Source: Oopsacas minuta (Eukaryota > Porifera > Hexactinellida > Lyssacinosida > Leucopsacidae). Taken from it: 64,000 bases of DNA. Shown here piece after piece: positions 20,242 through 32,182 of the stretch. The notes under the pieces are model-generated. The model saw only the letters and a program-made list of their open reading frames with translations. It was not told the origin of the DNA and ran no database searches. Position 1 is the stretch's first letter; every line of letters begins with the position of its first letter. Made by a program: the position numbers and the translations under genes. The DNA lies in NCBI GenBank assembly GCA_024704765.1, contig JAKMXF010000333.1, forward strand, positions 62,001-126,000. Direction: 5' to 3'.

Positions 20242-22281
20242 ATGAAATCGATTAGCAAGGTATTTATCTTATTTATATTCGTAATAAAATGCTTGCTCGT
20301 TTCTAGCCACGATGCACCTGTGTGTGGGGATTCTATAGTCACGTGTTCCTTAGATGGTGATGAGCTAGATTGTGAGATTCGGGGACAGGATTCCGAACAA
20401 ATACAACAAACAATCTATGAATGTTCGTAAGGCAATCACGAATATCTTGAAATCGAGATACGGTTATGTGGTATTGGTGTTACATTGGACATAGATATCC
20501 CTACAAACGTAAAAACTTTGAAAATTGAGAATAATTTCAGTACAACTTGTTTCGTCGAAACTTCGATAATTAATGTTGATGTAACCAAAATCATTTTTGA
20601 CGAAAATGAAGTATTTATCAACCACAACGACTTCTTTACATATTTTCCAAACTTGAGATACTTCTATGCAGATTTCATAGGATCGAATTTGATGTCATTT
20701 TTCTCCCAGAATGCATTTATTCAAAAAATTGAAGTGGATAACTCTTTAGTTGTGCAAGAGTCAAGTCGTGTCATAGATCAGACAGTTGTAGGGTCGTTAG
20801 ATAATTTGGAGAGGTTTTATTGGGAATCTGGTCGTATTACAAAATTAATGCCGGATTCATTTATTGGAACATACATATTAGAAAAATTGAGTTTGTATGA
20901 CAATAATCTCCAAGAATTAGGCGACTGTACTTTTGATGATTTATATAATTTGTATTCAATAAACTTGGCTGGGAATAACATAACAAAGGTTGGAGAGTAC
21001 ACATTCATTGGAGTGGATATCTTACAACGTGCGTATCTAGATGATAATCCATCCTTTCCACTGTCGGCCCTCACGCTAGCGAATACAATTGTAAAACTCG
21101 ACGTCGATCATTACAATCCAGCACTTTTGAAACCTGAAATTTTTCAACAATTTCTCTACCTATCATATCTGTCACTGAAATACATATCATTCAATTGCAC
21201 CTGTGAAACAGAGTGGATTTCCACATTATGTGGTCATAAAATCTCCGTTAATTTAGACTCATTCAATTATTGCCCAGGAAATCCAGGAATTCAAGTAGAT
21301 GATCCTAACCTCTATGTTAATTGTAATAACACCAACCCCAGTTATCAGTGCTTCGATCATTCAATAGTATGTCCTGGAGATAATACGTGGTATAGAGTTG
21401 ATACAGAAGATAGTTGTAACTGTACTTATCCACCAGAACGTGCCTTCTACAATGATAGTAGTTTCGTATGTTCAGACATAGATGAGTGTGAAGATAGTAG
21501 TATTTGTGAGAACAGCAACTGTATGAATATCATAGGTTCCTACACATGTGATTGTAATGAGGGATACTTTAATCTCAATGAAACGTTCTGTAATGACGTG
21601 AATGAATGCGGGGCAAATAATGGAGGTTGTGAACAGAATTGTACCAACACCAACGGTTCATTTGTATGTTCTTGTATCCAAGGATACACTGAAAATGGAA
21701 CAAAATAGATTGACATAGATGAATGCGAGGTAAACAATGGAGGTTGTGATCAGAATTGCACTAATGCAATAGGAAAGTATGAATGCACTTGCTTTGAGGG
21801 ATATTCTATGCAAGGACTCTTGTGTGCGGATACAAATGAGTGTGAGGAATCAAATGGAAATTGTCTCCATAATTGTAACAATTCAATAGAGTCTTTTGAA
21901 TGTTCGTGTTTTGATGGATTTGTCATTTCCTCTACAAACAGTAGTGACTGTGAATCAATTACTGCAGGTTTCAGGATCTTGAACTTAGGTGGGACTGAAT
22001 CTATTCTCGTTACATTAGCTATTATTTTTCTCATCCTAATAATATTCTTTGTGGGGATAATTCTTGTAATTCTGTTCTGTCTCTATGCTAGGAGCCAGTC
22101 ACGCAAACCAGTACCGAAACCAGTGGTGACTACTACAAAACCTACAATTGCCGAATTAGACAGAATGAAATCTATCATTATTCAAAACCCACTTTCTGGA
22201 TTAGAAGGATTCTCTTTAGAACCCCTGAAAGACCCTAAATCGGTTCCAGATGTTGGGGTAGATACTCTGACCCCGAATTAG
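20242..22281 (+). pseudogene. LRR-EGF-TM receptor copy C, two in-frame stops
   Basis: One frame of 680 codons, from MKSISKVFILFIFVIKCLL (signal peptide) to the tail ending DTLTPN, broken only by TAA at 20428-20430 and TAG at 21706-21708. The first stop stands where copy B has Gln (KCTQGN against CS-stop-GN), so it is a one-base change. The second falls between two EGF domains, just before [17 protein letters not shown]. Domain order is LRR region, LRR cap ([11 protein letters not shown]), Cys-rich linker, then about five EGF units instead of two, transmembrane helix (about 22010-22085) and a tail with NPLSGLEG. Everything else is undecayed. It may be a young pseudogene, a segregating null allele, or less likely a readthrough gene. 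Confidence 0.8.
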
Positions 22282-22695
22282 GGATTACATCTACAGATTG
22301 TTAAGTATATTCTATAAATAGAATGCTTTAGTTATACTTCTTGTAGTTATAAGATTGTATTAGCATATACAGTTTCACACTTTTTTATTCTTGCTGAATT
22401 TCTTATCAACCAATGCTATATAGTAATTAGTGCCAAGAATCAGTGGAAAATAATCTGTGCCCATGTATGTGATAGCTGTATAGGCAATACTTTCATGATA
22501 TATTGAAATAATGAATATTTGTGGTAAATGTACTTACTCGAGTGGTAGTGGCAATTTGAGAAAATTACTGTTTGTCTAACAGCTAGGAAAGTGTGATCTC
22601 AGAGCTTTTTATATGATACTGTTATAATTGACCACACTGACTCTTACCCAACGCGATATTGATTTTCTTCCAATAAACAGGTTAGTTAGGCTAAA
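22282..22695. other. Spacer between receptor copies C and D
   Basis: About 410 bp of AT-rich sequence downstream of copy C. Nothing recognised. Confidence 0.4.
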
Positions 22696-23130
22696 ATGAA
22701 CATATGTGTACTTTTTCTCATATTAAGATTTTGGGTCATTACAGCTCACGACATATGTGGCAATGAAGAAGTGACATGTTTTAGTCATAGCTATTATGAC
22801 GGTATAACTTCAAATTCGCATTACTGAGAAAGAATTAATTCAAGAGCAAATTTTTGACTGCGCTAAAGAGCTGTTTACGCATCTGAAGATTCAAATAAGG
22901 GCTAGTGGTGGAGGCGCAACGCTGAATCTTTCTCTCCCTGTTAACATAAATTATTTGAAAATTTCAAATCGCTACCAAACACCATGTTACATAGAAACCT
23001 CTTCGGTACGTGCAAATTTATATTTCAGCGATGAAGAAGTATCCCTTAATTGTACTTGTGAGTATCAGATCACAGGGTGCATAGGATCTATATGTAAAGA
23101 CCATACTTGCTTAATTATTCATTGTTATTG
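22696..23130 (+). pseudogene. LRR-EGF receptor copy D, 5' fragment
   Basis: ATG 22696 opens a signal peptide (MNICVLFLILRFWVITA) and HDICGNEEVTC, which matches the N terminus of copy B. Stops and frame changes follow by about 22830. The frame from 22955 matches the early LRR region (MKISNRYQTPCYIETSSV against the KISNGFQTPCFIETSSV of copy B) and then jumps to SLNCTCE, as in the LRR cap, so the LRR interior is deleted. EGF, transmembrane and tail parts are absent. Confidence 0.7.
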
Positions 23131-25050
23131 TACAAGTACGCTAGTTCTTAATCGAAGAGGATGGTATTGTGATGGGAATTTGTCCCTTTGAAAATTGGTT
23201 TAGAAGGTCCAAAATTCCACGAAAACTTTGGTCCTAAGACCATTTTTTCATGGGAAATTGGCCCCTTGGACTAAGTCTTTGGGACCAATCTTCCAGCGAC
23301 GGTACATTATATAAGTCCGAAAATTCTGTATTTTATGCTTTTCATGGCTTATTCTGCTGACTAAACTGGAGCAATGACGTCAGTTGGATATGATTTAATT
23401 GTCACGAAATTTTGGTCAGGGAACCAACATTTTTCATGCTACTACTTTGGAATTTTGATCCCCCTGGTCACTTCCGGTACGCTGGGGTACCGACTAATAG
23501 TAATACAAATCGCTGATAAGGGCGATATCTTAAAGTTCCACCCCCCTACTATAAATGAAATTGGGAGTTTACTGTCCGCGCCAGGAGGAATTTGGCTAAG
23601 TAGGAATTCCTACTATATACTTAACTCAACCAATTTGTAATATTTTTAGTACAGCTCATATAGGGAAATGCCCTAATAGCATGGACGATCTACAACGTTG
23701 ATACGTCTCCCCGTAAGTCCTTCCTCCCTGCCATGCTAAATCTAGTAGTCCGATTTACATGAAAGTTGGTACATATATACATTTGGATCGTAAGTGTATT
23801 CCCAGAAGCTATTTCAGATCAGAAACACTGTCGGATTATAGAGGTCTTCCGAATTATACTGGTGTCGGTTTATGCAGTTATTCTCACGCCTCTCTGCATA
23901 TTATTCAAAATGATGCTTTAAATTTTGTTTGAATGGCTAGTTAGGGGTAATCTAATATGAGAATCCCAATTTACGCTTTTTCAAATCTATATCTATTCAT
24001 CATATTATTAAAATTTCACATCTTAGCCATACATTTTGATACGATCCTATGATAAATAATTTTCCTTTGGATAGTGTCAGATATGCCGTACGAGAGTATA
24101 GTCACCTCCGCTTAATCTGGACACCGGTTACACAGGGGTACATCATTTAAAACAGTGCTACCATGTATATATTTAAGTGATTCTATGTATGTGTTTGGAC
24201 CACTCTTCTCTATGTGAATATTTTAGTATATAAGTAGTAACAACTTTGATTCTACATTTTGCCAAAACCAGTATTTCCTAACTGTTATTAACTGTCAAAT
24301 GTAGTAAGAAAAACGATGGGAATATATGTAAATCCCACAATATTTAGATATAGGGCCCCTACCCGAAGGCAAGTCTCCCTACCTCTCAGAGGTTGGTCTG
24401 TGTCTTTGGAAGCGGTATCCAGTTGCAAGTAAGGATTTTGATCGAATTAGCTAATAAAAACTCATAAATTGTAGTATTGATGGATTTTATTCACTATTAC
24501 TGTAGTTCCGGATTTTGACTAGGATTGGTGTCAATATAAGTATATATCGCTTCAAACATACAGACAGACATCTGAGGGCTACGTAGTGAGAACACTGAGC
24601 AACATCCAGGAGCAAATTTACACCAATACAAAGTAAAATTCTCAACACAGGACCGAGGATCCCCATAACACTAGCGTCCCTGTACCACTAGCGATTTACG
24701 GCCTCCCGCCCACAAAACGCTAGCGATTTCGCCCCTACCCGTCTCTATATCGCTAGTGTTTTAGGGACTGGGATTCCTAAATCGCTGGATTCCCAAATCG
24801 CGCTTACACCGAGTTTACTTTCACAAATGTATGCCAATATAGGCGAGCCTTAGGCAGCTACGCCGCCTAATTAGGCTATATGACATGCTTCCTCGTGATG
24901 GTGATCTCTAGAATATTTTCGATCTTCAGTGTCCAAAAGCTTAAATGTCCATTTGATATTCCTCAGGGCAAACGTATCCGTTCCGTATATAGGGTAATAA
25001 GAGTATTCCCAATAATTTAATTTACAACATTTATGCCCTAGTGTTAATTT
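23131..25050. other. Intergenic repeat-bearing gap
   Basis: No gene recognised. About 23638-24030 is a dispersed repeat whose second copy is at 29637-29905 (shared words TTTTTAGTA.AGCTC, TATAGGGA, CTAGTTAGGGGTAATC). A pogo-like end (CTCCGCTTAATCTGGACACC) lies at 24107. The region 24655-24790 is GC-richer with repeated CTAGCGAT words on both strands, likely a small MITE. Frames in this stretch are not supported as genes. Confidence 0.4.
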
Positions 25051-26208
25051 ATGTCAGATCCTCAAACAAGAAAATTCCTATCAGATCTGCAGAGGAAGAA
25101 TGACAATAATCAATGCTTTGAGTGTGGTACTCTAAGTCCTCAGTGGGTATCTGTTTCCTACGGCATATTCCTGTGTCTACAGTGCTCCGGACTCCATCGA
25201 GGCCTCGGGGTACATCTAAGTTTTGTACGATCTTCTTCCATGGATAGATTCAAAGAGAGAGAACTGAGAGCTATGAAGTTCGGAGGAAATCGCCAACTCA
25301 GTGACTTCTTCGCATTAAGTTCTGACATTACGTCATTAATGAGCTTAAAAGAGAAATATCTTAGCTTGTCAGCTGCTGTGTATAGAGACAAGATACAAAC
25401 TCTATTAAATGAAGAAGTGTGGAACGAAAAAGAGAGCAGAGAGAGAATTGGTTATATCTGGCAAGATAACCTTATTAAAAGTCAGGCGCCTGAAATTGCA
25501 GTAGAACCTATTCAGTACAAATACCAAGACGATATACACAATAATGAGAATTCAAATGCTAAGAATGAACATGAACATGAACATGAAACTTCTAAGTTTA
25601 TCGGGTTTGGTAATCCAAATTATGAACCTAAACCTGACCAGTTTTCTGAGTTTATGGATGGCACTATGTCTACTCTATCCCTGGGCTGGAGTAAATTCAG
25701 TGATACCGCTTCTACGTTAGGGTCTAAGGCTTCTGAGCAGACGAAGAACTTAGGAACTACTCTCAAAGAGAATATTGTGAAACCCACAACTGAAGGCATG
25801 TCTCATATGTCTAACATGAGTAAAGAGGAAATGTGGGGTAACTTCACGTCTTCTGCTACCAGTATGGCTAGTTCTATGAAAGACTATGGAAATAAGAGTT
25901 TGGTGAATGTTAAGAGCTATTGGCAGTCACTTACACAAGATGCAGACTTAGATAACAACGAGCATTTTAAGGATGGTAACCATATTTCTGATAGAGAGAT
26001 ACAGGTGGAAACACCTGTGACTAATCAGGTAACTCAAGATGAGGATAAGACAACTGATTTGCTTATTGACCTAGCTATTGAGGATGATTATACAAGTAAG
26101 ACTGAAGTAATGAATAATTCTAGTTCAAAAGAACGCATAGCTCGCAAGAAAAATAAACCTGTGGAATCAAGTGGATGGGATGACGACTGGAGTGACCATG
26201 TCTGGTAG
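25051..26208 (+). CDS. ARFGAP1: ArfGAP1-type GTPase-activating protein
   Basis: Intact single-exon frame of 385 residues. The N-terminal ArfGAP zinc finger has C22-x2-C25-x16-C42-x2-C45 (CFEC and CLQC) and the catalytic arginine-finger position R50 in [10 protein letters not shown] Ser/Thr/Gly-rich central region (about 205-290: [19 protein letters not shown], and further helices with [14 protein letters not shown]) resembles the curvature-sensing ALPS motifs of ArfGAP1. The C terminus ends [10 protein letters not shown], a Trp/acidic coat-binding-type end also known in ArfGAP1. It stimulates GTP hydrolysis by Arf1 on Golgi membranes in COPI traffic. A GAACAT repeat encodes EHEHEHE at about 173. 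The IDH3B-type gene starts 224 bp downstream on the same strand. Confidence 0.9.
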   Translation: MSDPQTRKFLSDLQRKNDNNQCFECGTLSPQWVSVSYGIFLCLQCSGLHRGLGVHLSFVRSSSMDRFKERELRAMKFGGNRQLSDFFALSSDITSLMSLKEKYLSLSAAVYRDKIQTLLNEEVWNEKESRERIGYIWQDNLIKSQAPEIAVEPIQYKYQDDIHNNENSNAKNEHEHEHETSKFIGFGNPNYEPKPDQFSEFMDGTMSTLSLGWSKFSDTASTLGSKASEQTKNLGTTLKENIVKPTTEGMSHMSNMSKEEMWGNFTSSATSMASSMKDYGNKSLVNVKSYWQSLTQDADLDNNEHFKDGNHISDREIQVETPVTNQVTQDEDKTTDLLIDLAIEDDYTSKTEVMNNSSSKERIARKKNKPVESSGWDDDWSDHVW

Positions 26209-26432
26209 GTAGATTGCTGTATCATATTATTATTCTTGTAATTAATCTGCTACTCAATGTTCTGAAGTATTAACTAGAGGACCAATTCATATTTCTTTAT
26301 TGTTATTTACGACGTAATTGTGTTAGGAAAGTTACACAAACAAAATGCACTTGTGTTACTAATACTAAATGTTTTAGTGCATACTATTAATTGGATAACA
26401 AATGTTAACTTGTTACATAGCGGGTTATCAAA

Positions 26433-27587
26433 ATGCTATCTCGTGAATGTGTCCGATTCCTGCGAGCTCTCCCTCACAAATTCAAAGTCTGTCAAATGTC
26501 TACAGAATCTCTAACCAAGAGCCAGTACGGAGGCAGACACACCGTTACACTAATACCTGGGGATGGAGTAGGACCTGAACTAGCCGCTAGTGTTAAAGAG
26601 ATATTCAGAGCATCTAAGGTTCCTGTTGATTTCGAAGAGGTTATAGTGAGTGGAGTGGTATCCACCAAAGAGCACACACTGACTGAAGCATTATCTTCCA
26701 TTAATAGGAATGGAATAGCTCTGAAAGGAGTGCTACACACTCCACTGGATACTGGTGCTATTGAGAGATCTCTCAATGTACAAATGAGACTCAAGCTTGA
26801 TCTGTTCGCTAACATTGTTTATTGCAAGAGTATTGCAGGTGTCGATTGTGTTGCTCCTAACTTAGATCTAGTTATAATCCGTGAGAACACTGAGGGTGAG
26901 TATAGCGGATTGGAGCACGAGAGCATACCAGGAGTTGTGGAATACCTCAAGGTAATCACTCGTCAAAAGTCGCTGCGTATTGCTAAGTTTGCCTTTGACT
27001 TTGCTAATCGATACAACAGAAAGCTCGTGACTGCGATCCACAAGGCTAACATTATGAAGCTGACTGACGGGCTCTTCTTGAGATGCTGTGAAGAAGTCTC
27101 CAAATTATATCCTAACATTAAATTCAATCACGTTATAGTGGATAACTGCTGCATGCAGTTGGTGACTAATCCATATCAGTTCGATGTGATGGTGATGCCT
27201 AACCTCTATGGTAATATAGTCAGCAATATAGGAGCTGGTCTGATAGGAGGAGCAGGTATAGCACCTGGAGAGAACATCGGGAATAACGCGGTTATATATG
27301 AACCGGGCGCTAGACACACCTACAAAACAAAAGCCTTCCAGAACGTGGCTAACCCCACAGCAATGCTGCTCTCTTCTACTCACATGCTCAAGCACTTAGG
27401 CCTAGGCAGCTCAGCTAACCTGATAGAGACCGCTATATACCGGGTCTACAAGAACACTGATATACGGACCATGGATCTAGGAGGTGATTCTACTATGTCT
27501 GGGTTTGTGCAGGAACTAGGCAACCAGATAGAATTTCTCATGGAGAATCCTGCAGAAATCCGGGATAGAACAGATCCGTTTTATTGA
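26433..27587 (+). CDS. IDH3B: NAD-isocitrate dehydrogenase, beta-type subunit, mitochondrial
   Basis: Intact single-exon frame of 384 residues. The first 25-30 residues are basic and hydrophobic without acidic runs (LRALPHKFK), as in a mitochondrial presequence. The body starts GGRHTVTLIPGDGVGPEL and contains RENTEGEYSGLEHESIPGVV, AIHKANIMKLTDGLF, IVDNCCMQLV and DVMVMPNLYGNIVSNIGAG. IVDNCCMQLVTNPYQFDV and the GARH segment match the beta subunit better than gamma. The enzyme makes 2-oxoglutarate from isocitrate in the TCA cycle; beta is the structural/regulatory partner of the catalytic alpha subunit. An alternative start at the second Met (MSTESL, residue 22) would lose the presequence and is less likely. 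Confidence 0.88.
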   Translation: MLSRECVRFLRALPHKFKVCQMSTESLTKSQYGGRHTVTLIPGDGVGPELAASVKEIFRASKVPVDFEEVIVSGVVSTKEHTLTEALSSINRNGIALKGVLHTPLDTGAIERSLNVQMRLKLDLFANIVYCKSIAGVDCVAPNLDLVIIRENTEGEYSGLEHESIPGVVEYLKVITRQKSLRIAKFAFDFANRYNRKLVTAIHKANIMKLTDGLFLRCCEEVSKLYPNIKFNHVIVDNCCMQLVTNPYQFDVMVMPNLYGNIVSNIGAGLIGGAGIAPGENIGNNAVIYEPGARHTYKTKAFQNVANPTAMLLSSTHMLKHLGLGSSANLIETAIYRVYKNTDIRTMDLGGDSTMSGFVQELGNQIEFLMENPAEIRDRTDPFY

Positions 27588-27823
27588 TATCTCATTACGA
27601 TTATAATTACACAGACACAAACACATCAAAATACTAACCAATTTTCTAGAAGCTTCTGGTATTATTCAAACTATATAACATGCACCCTATTATTATGTGA
27701 TATACAATAAACTGGAAATACCTTATTTTAGGTATCTTAATTGTTGGATGAAATTCGTTTATGGAATATCTATATCTAGGATATATGTACTGAATGTCTC
27801 AATGATTGAATTTATTTAATTTG

Positions 27824-28563
27824 TGAATTCTATAGTTGTCGATAATATGAAACTGGTATAATTTCAACCGAATACATGTAAATTGATATGCGAGAATTCA
27901 CAAAAGCCACATTTGTGAAGATCAACAACTCGAAGTGACGTCATCTACTAGCGTAATTGGCAAATATGTATTAAAAATGTTCCATCTCTGAAACCATGTA
28001 GAACGTTGACTCGATAATCGTTACAATTATGGTCAATTCAGCATAGCCAATATATAGTATACACCCAACTTCCCATACCCTTATGATACATTTTGATATG
28101 ATATCTCTTACTAATATGACGTAATCATGATTATTCCCCATATATGGTCATTTTTGAGATTACGCAATAATCTTGAGAGATATCCTATCAAAATATATCA
28201 CAAGGGTATGGGAAGTTGGGTTATACTATATAGTGGATATTTGCAAAACATGTGACATCCATAGTCTGTGCGATAACTCAGAACGTGCTAACTATATCAT
28301 GAAAAACTGCTTACATTTTGTACAGAAACAGTCTTAGATCATTTGGTATTTCAACATTTTGAACATAGATTAATAATTAACGTTCTATACGGTTTCAAAG
28401 ATGGAGCAGTTTTCATATATATTTGCCAATTGCGCTAACAATTGACGTCTCACTTCGATCTGAAATTTTCACATTTGTGGATTTTGTGAATAATTACATA
28501 TCAATAATACATTTATTCGGGTTAAAATATACCAGTTTCTTATTATCGGCGATTATAGAATTT
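27824..28563. repeat. Compound fold-back element
   Basis: Outer arms about 27824-28020 and 28365-28563 are inverted copies (for example AAACTGGTATAATTTCAACC at 27850 against its mirror near 28535, and GCGTAATTGGCAAATATGTA at 27951 against the mirror near 28425), by eye around 80 percent alike. An inner inverted pair (about 28050-28130 and 28150-28230) shares CCCAACTTCCCATACCCTTA and its complement. Almost the whole 740 bp can fold into one hairpin. Coding capacity none seen. Confidence 0.8.
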
Positions 28564-29012
28564 CCCATCAAAATATCCACTTCCTCTTATCATTGATCCA
28601 GGGAAAATTGACTCAGTGATCAGGCCTTATCTTTAGTAGGCTATGGAATTAGACTCAAAATATGTCGATAACTGATAATAATGCATTTTGAAAACTCCCA
28701 TTATTTGAGAGATCATCAAATTCCACTTACAATTCTATTATTTAAGAGTGAATCTGCTCATTCATCTTGGTAATCTACTTTCTGATTGAACTTGCACCCG
28801 CCTGTGATTTGATATATAATTAAAACTATCACAATATTAAATTCAAGAGTGAATCAGTCAATGGACTGATCTATCAGCTCACCACCACCAATGAAATACG
28901 ATAAATATCCTGAATGTTAATGTATCTCTGCCTTACTGTATCTGATGTATCTGATTACAATAATGCAAGAACAATAAATTGAGTAATTCTGTTATATGAA
29001 ACAATTTGAAAT
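28564..29012. other. 5' flank of discoidin-type receptor gene
   Basis: AT-rich; probably promoter and 5' leader of the gene at 29013. ACAATAAATT stands about 45 bp before the start codon. No firm regulatory motif. Confidence 0.35.
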
Positions 29013-32000
29013 ATGATTACTGCATTTATTCTCATCTGCTGTTTTGTGAGTTCTGCAGTTGCTCAAACCTGTAATGATCCACTACTACAATCTTATAGTC
29101 CTGTTCAATCGTTTGTAGACAGAATACTTGCGAATAGTTTGACCACTGTTATTGGACCTGACAGTCTGCCTCTGCTAGACAGGGACTCTTATTTCATCGG
29201 AGAGTCGCCTAACAACGTTACTACCATCATAGAACTGAATGCTCCCACTGCAGATCTCCATGGCAGCTTCTGGTTAACAGGAATAACTTTAATACAAAGA
29301 CCTATAGATTCAATTGCCAGTGCTTACAGCTGCGCTAGTGATCCGTCTGTTGATATACAGCTATTCTTGCTGCAGTATAGTAAGAACGGAATCTGGTATA
29401 ATTTAGAGTATGACAATGCTCCTCTAGGTCTGTACAGTTTCGAAGGAGTTACAGCTGCAGAGGAAGCTGAGATTAGAGTTGCTGTTGTACCAACTGTAGT
29501 AGACTCAGTTAAGGTATGTGTATTAATCTAATAACAATTACTCTGTCTAGTAATTTATATACAATACACCCTCGGAAATGTCAAAATAAATTGTTTGGAT
29601 TAGCGAAATGCATTGAAACAATTCTATAGGATCTAGGAGTAATTTTTAGTATAGCTCCTATAGGGAGATCCCGTAATGTTATGGACAATGTGCGAGCCCG
29701 TCCGCGCGAATTTCAGAGCTCGAAAGTAACTAATTCACAGATCTATCATATGATTAATCATATTTTCACACCTTTTGAAATATTAAAATTATGCTAGAGA
29801 TTTCATTTTAACTACTAGTTAGGGGTAATCCAGTATCTATATTTCAAATTTCACATTTTTCAAATGTATTTCTACATGATTTATCATATGATTAATCATA
29901 ACACAAACAAATAATCCTGAGTTGCACTCCTAGTCTTTCGGCTGTACATAAAGTTGTAGAAACGATGAAAGGCTGCCAACATGTGTAAATGCTATAATGT
30001 ATTTGACCGCAGTAGAATTGTATTCTATTAGTTATTTTTGAACATTTTATAACATTTCCAAAAGTTATCTAACGTTATTAACGGATTAGCTAGGGTCTAT
30101 TCTATCTACAAATGAGACTTTTAGTACAAATATTTTGACTCAATCAACGACAAATATTTCCATTTTTTTCTTATTTCTCCTTTTATAATATACTTTTCTC
30201 AGAGTTGATTTAAGAATAAATAAGAGCTAGAATTGTAAAATTTAGAGTATATATATACACGTATAATTGGCCCACCTTCCATTTTTATCATATCTAATGG
30301 AATCTTTGCAAATCTCGAGAAAAGAGACTAAATCCTGCATGCTGTTGTATTCAGTACACTAAAACTCGGATAAGACTTAGAAGATGGTTGCAATACATAT
30401 ATTGAGATATGAATGTTAACTCAGTCAACTCCCCGTTATATAGAACAAAGATATATTGAAAATCTCCGTTTATCTCGAAGTCTGAAATTGTACAAATATG
30501 GTCCCAAACTATTGAAGTAACAATTATTCATTGGTACACTCAGTTATTACGTACGACTTCTTTCAAACCAAAAATTTGGTTCCCATTCCCTATACTACAC
30601 TACATTCTATATTTGGATAAGAAGTATTTTCGGATTGTACGTAAATTTTTTTTTCGAAGTTGTACTTCTGACCCCGGTTATAAGAACATATTTTACTACT
30701 CTCAAGGGCGTCCTAAGCGATATCTATTGTATTATATTCACGACATACCAGCTATCTATAAGAACATTATTTACAGTTCCCAACGATGATCGTTTAACCG
30801 GTATCCATCGTATTTGGAAATTGAATTCAATTACTATGATAAACAGGTAGTTTATTTAAATGAGTAATACTTTAGATTTCAAAGTACTATCCAGGCATAT
30901 CCAGATTCTGTTTCCAATTCGAGCTGTACGGATGTGAGGCGACTACACAATTAACTCATCCAGATATCCTCCAGTACAATATGCTTCTCCCCAATGCTCG
31001 GTCAGGTCCCCTCAACCAATACGCATTCTCTGACCACAAGTATAATGGAGTCTGTTCTAAGGGGATATGTACAGGTGGAGTGGGATTACTGACTGATGGC
31101 TATATTGGTAAGAATATCTTTTGAGTATTGCTATATACTTATAATATAGTATTTATTGTATTATTTTAGAATCTTCAACATATACTGATTACTCCAGCTT
31201 CACTGGATGGGACGGTAGCAGTACTTACAGCATTACACTATACTTACATTCTATCTATACGATTAACGAGGTAATCTTGTATGGAAGTCAGTGGCTAGCT
31301 CTGCCTGTGGACTCTAAATCACCTGACTACGTTACCGTTAATGGACAGCGATTTAAGGTTAGGACCACACCAGCAGCTAATGAAGCTGACTTTAGTTACT
31401 TTGGCAATGGAGTCTACTACATATCTATCCCTGTCGTGACAACAGCAAGTCTATTAGATATTACATTTGAGGGTAGTTCATACTACAGTCTGTTATTAAG
31501 TGAGATTGAGCTGATTGCTGATTCTGGTAGTAGCATGGGAGGTAATGTACAACTTAGAGAACAGATATACTATTCTAATGGTAGTACTGTTGCTCTGGAG
31601 CCTAGTACTATTTATTCACCTGAGAATCAAACAGTTAATCAGTCATTGCTGAATCAAACGTTTCCTACTTTACCAATTCTATCTTTAACAACTAATGCAT
31701 TCACTAACGCACAAATTGAGAACTCTACTCTATTTCCTAAAGTTCAAAATATCGTTATTTCCCTATCTATAGCTACTCTATTGCTATTCATTGCTGTCGT
31801 ATTCCTTCTGATCCTATCAATCATACTGTGTTGTATGCTAATGCAACAGAAACATAAACCAAAAGGGAGAAGAGTTATTTCTGAGTTAGCAACTAATTCA
31901 GTAATGAACAACATACACTATAACTCAAATTCTACACAATCTCACTTTGCTACGAATCCGCAGTTAGAACAAGTAGCCTATGAGACTATTACTAGTTTTG

Positions 32001-32182
32001 AGGATCCTTATGTTCAAATGAAACCTCCTGACAGCACCAACACGAATCTTCCTGACTCCACTCGATATAGCGTTGTTATGAAAGATTACAATCATCTCAA
32101 GCCTCAGCTATCTCCTCCTACATCTGTAAAACCTGATAGCAATAATTTTCCAGTTCCTAGTCCACTCTACAAGATTAAGTAA
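29013..32182 (+). CDS. Discoidin (F5/8C)-type single-pass receptor, three exons
   Basis: Exons 29013-29513, 30876-31107 and 31170-32182 join in phase to 581 residues. Splice sites are AAG|GTATGT...TTTAG|ATT and TTG|GTAAGA...TTTTAG|AAT. A signal peptide (MITAFILICCFVSSAVA) is followed by a galactose-binding-type domain whose end, FCFQFELYGC, is typical for F5/8C and is built across the first junction. A second, divergent unit follows (about GLLTDGYIG to LLLSEIELIADS). Then come a Ser/Thr/Asn-rich stalk, a transmembrane helix (LSIATLLLFIAVVFLLILSIILCCML) and a cytoplasmic tail of about 120 residues rich in Pro/Ser/Tyr (YETITSFEDPYVQMKPP). F5/8C domains bind glycans, lipids or matrix. It is probably a surface adhesion receptor. 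There is no kinase domain, so it is not a DDR. Confidence 0.75.
29637..29905. repeat. Dispersed repeat inside intron 1
   Basis: Shares several blocks in the same order with 23638-24030 (TTTTTAGTA.AGCTC, TATAGGGA, AATGTTATGGAC/AATAGCATGGAC, CTAGTTAGGGGTAATC). It lies in the 1.36-kb first intron of the discoidin-type gene. The same intron has a GGTTATAAGAACAT-type repeat at about 30655-30845, related to 52450-52520 and 52885-53130. Confidence 0.55.

Noticed and set aside
2611-21708. Variant genetic code with TAG/TAA read as an amino acid
   Set aside because: In-frame stops occur in mariner 1 and in receptor copy C, one at a Gln position. But clear genes end with TAA, TAG and TGA at family-typical lengths, so the standard code holds.
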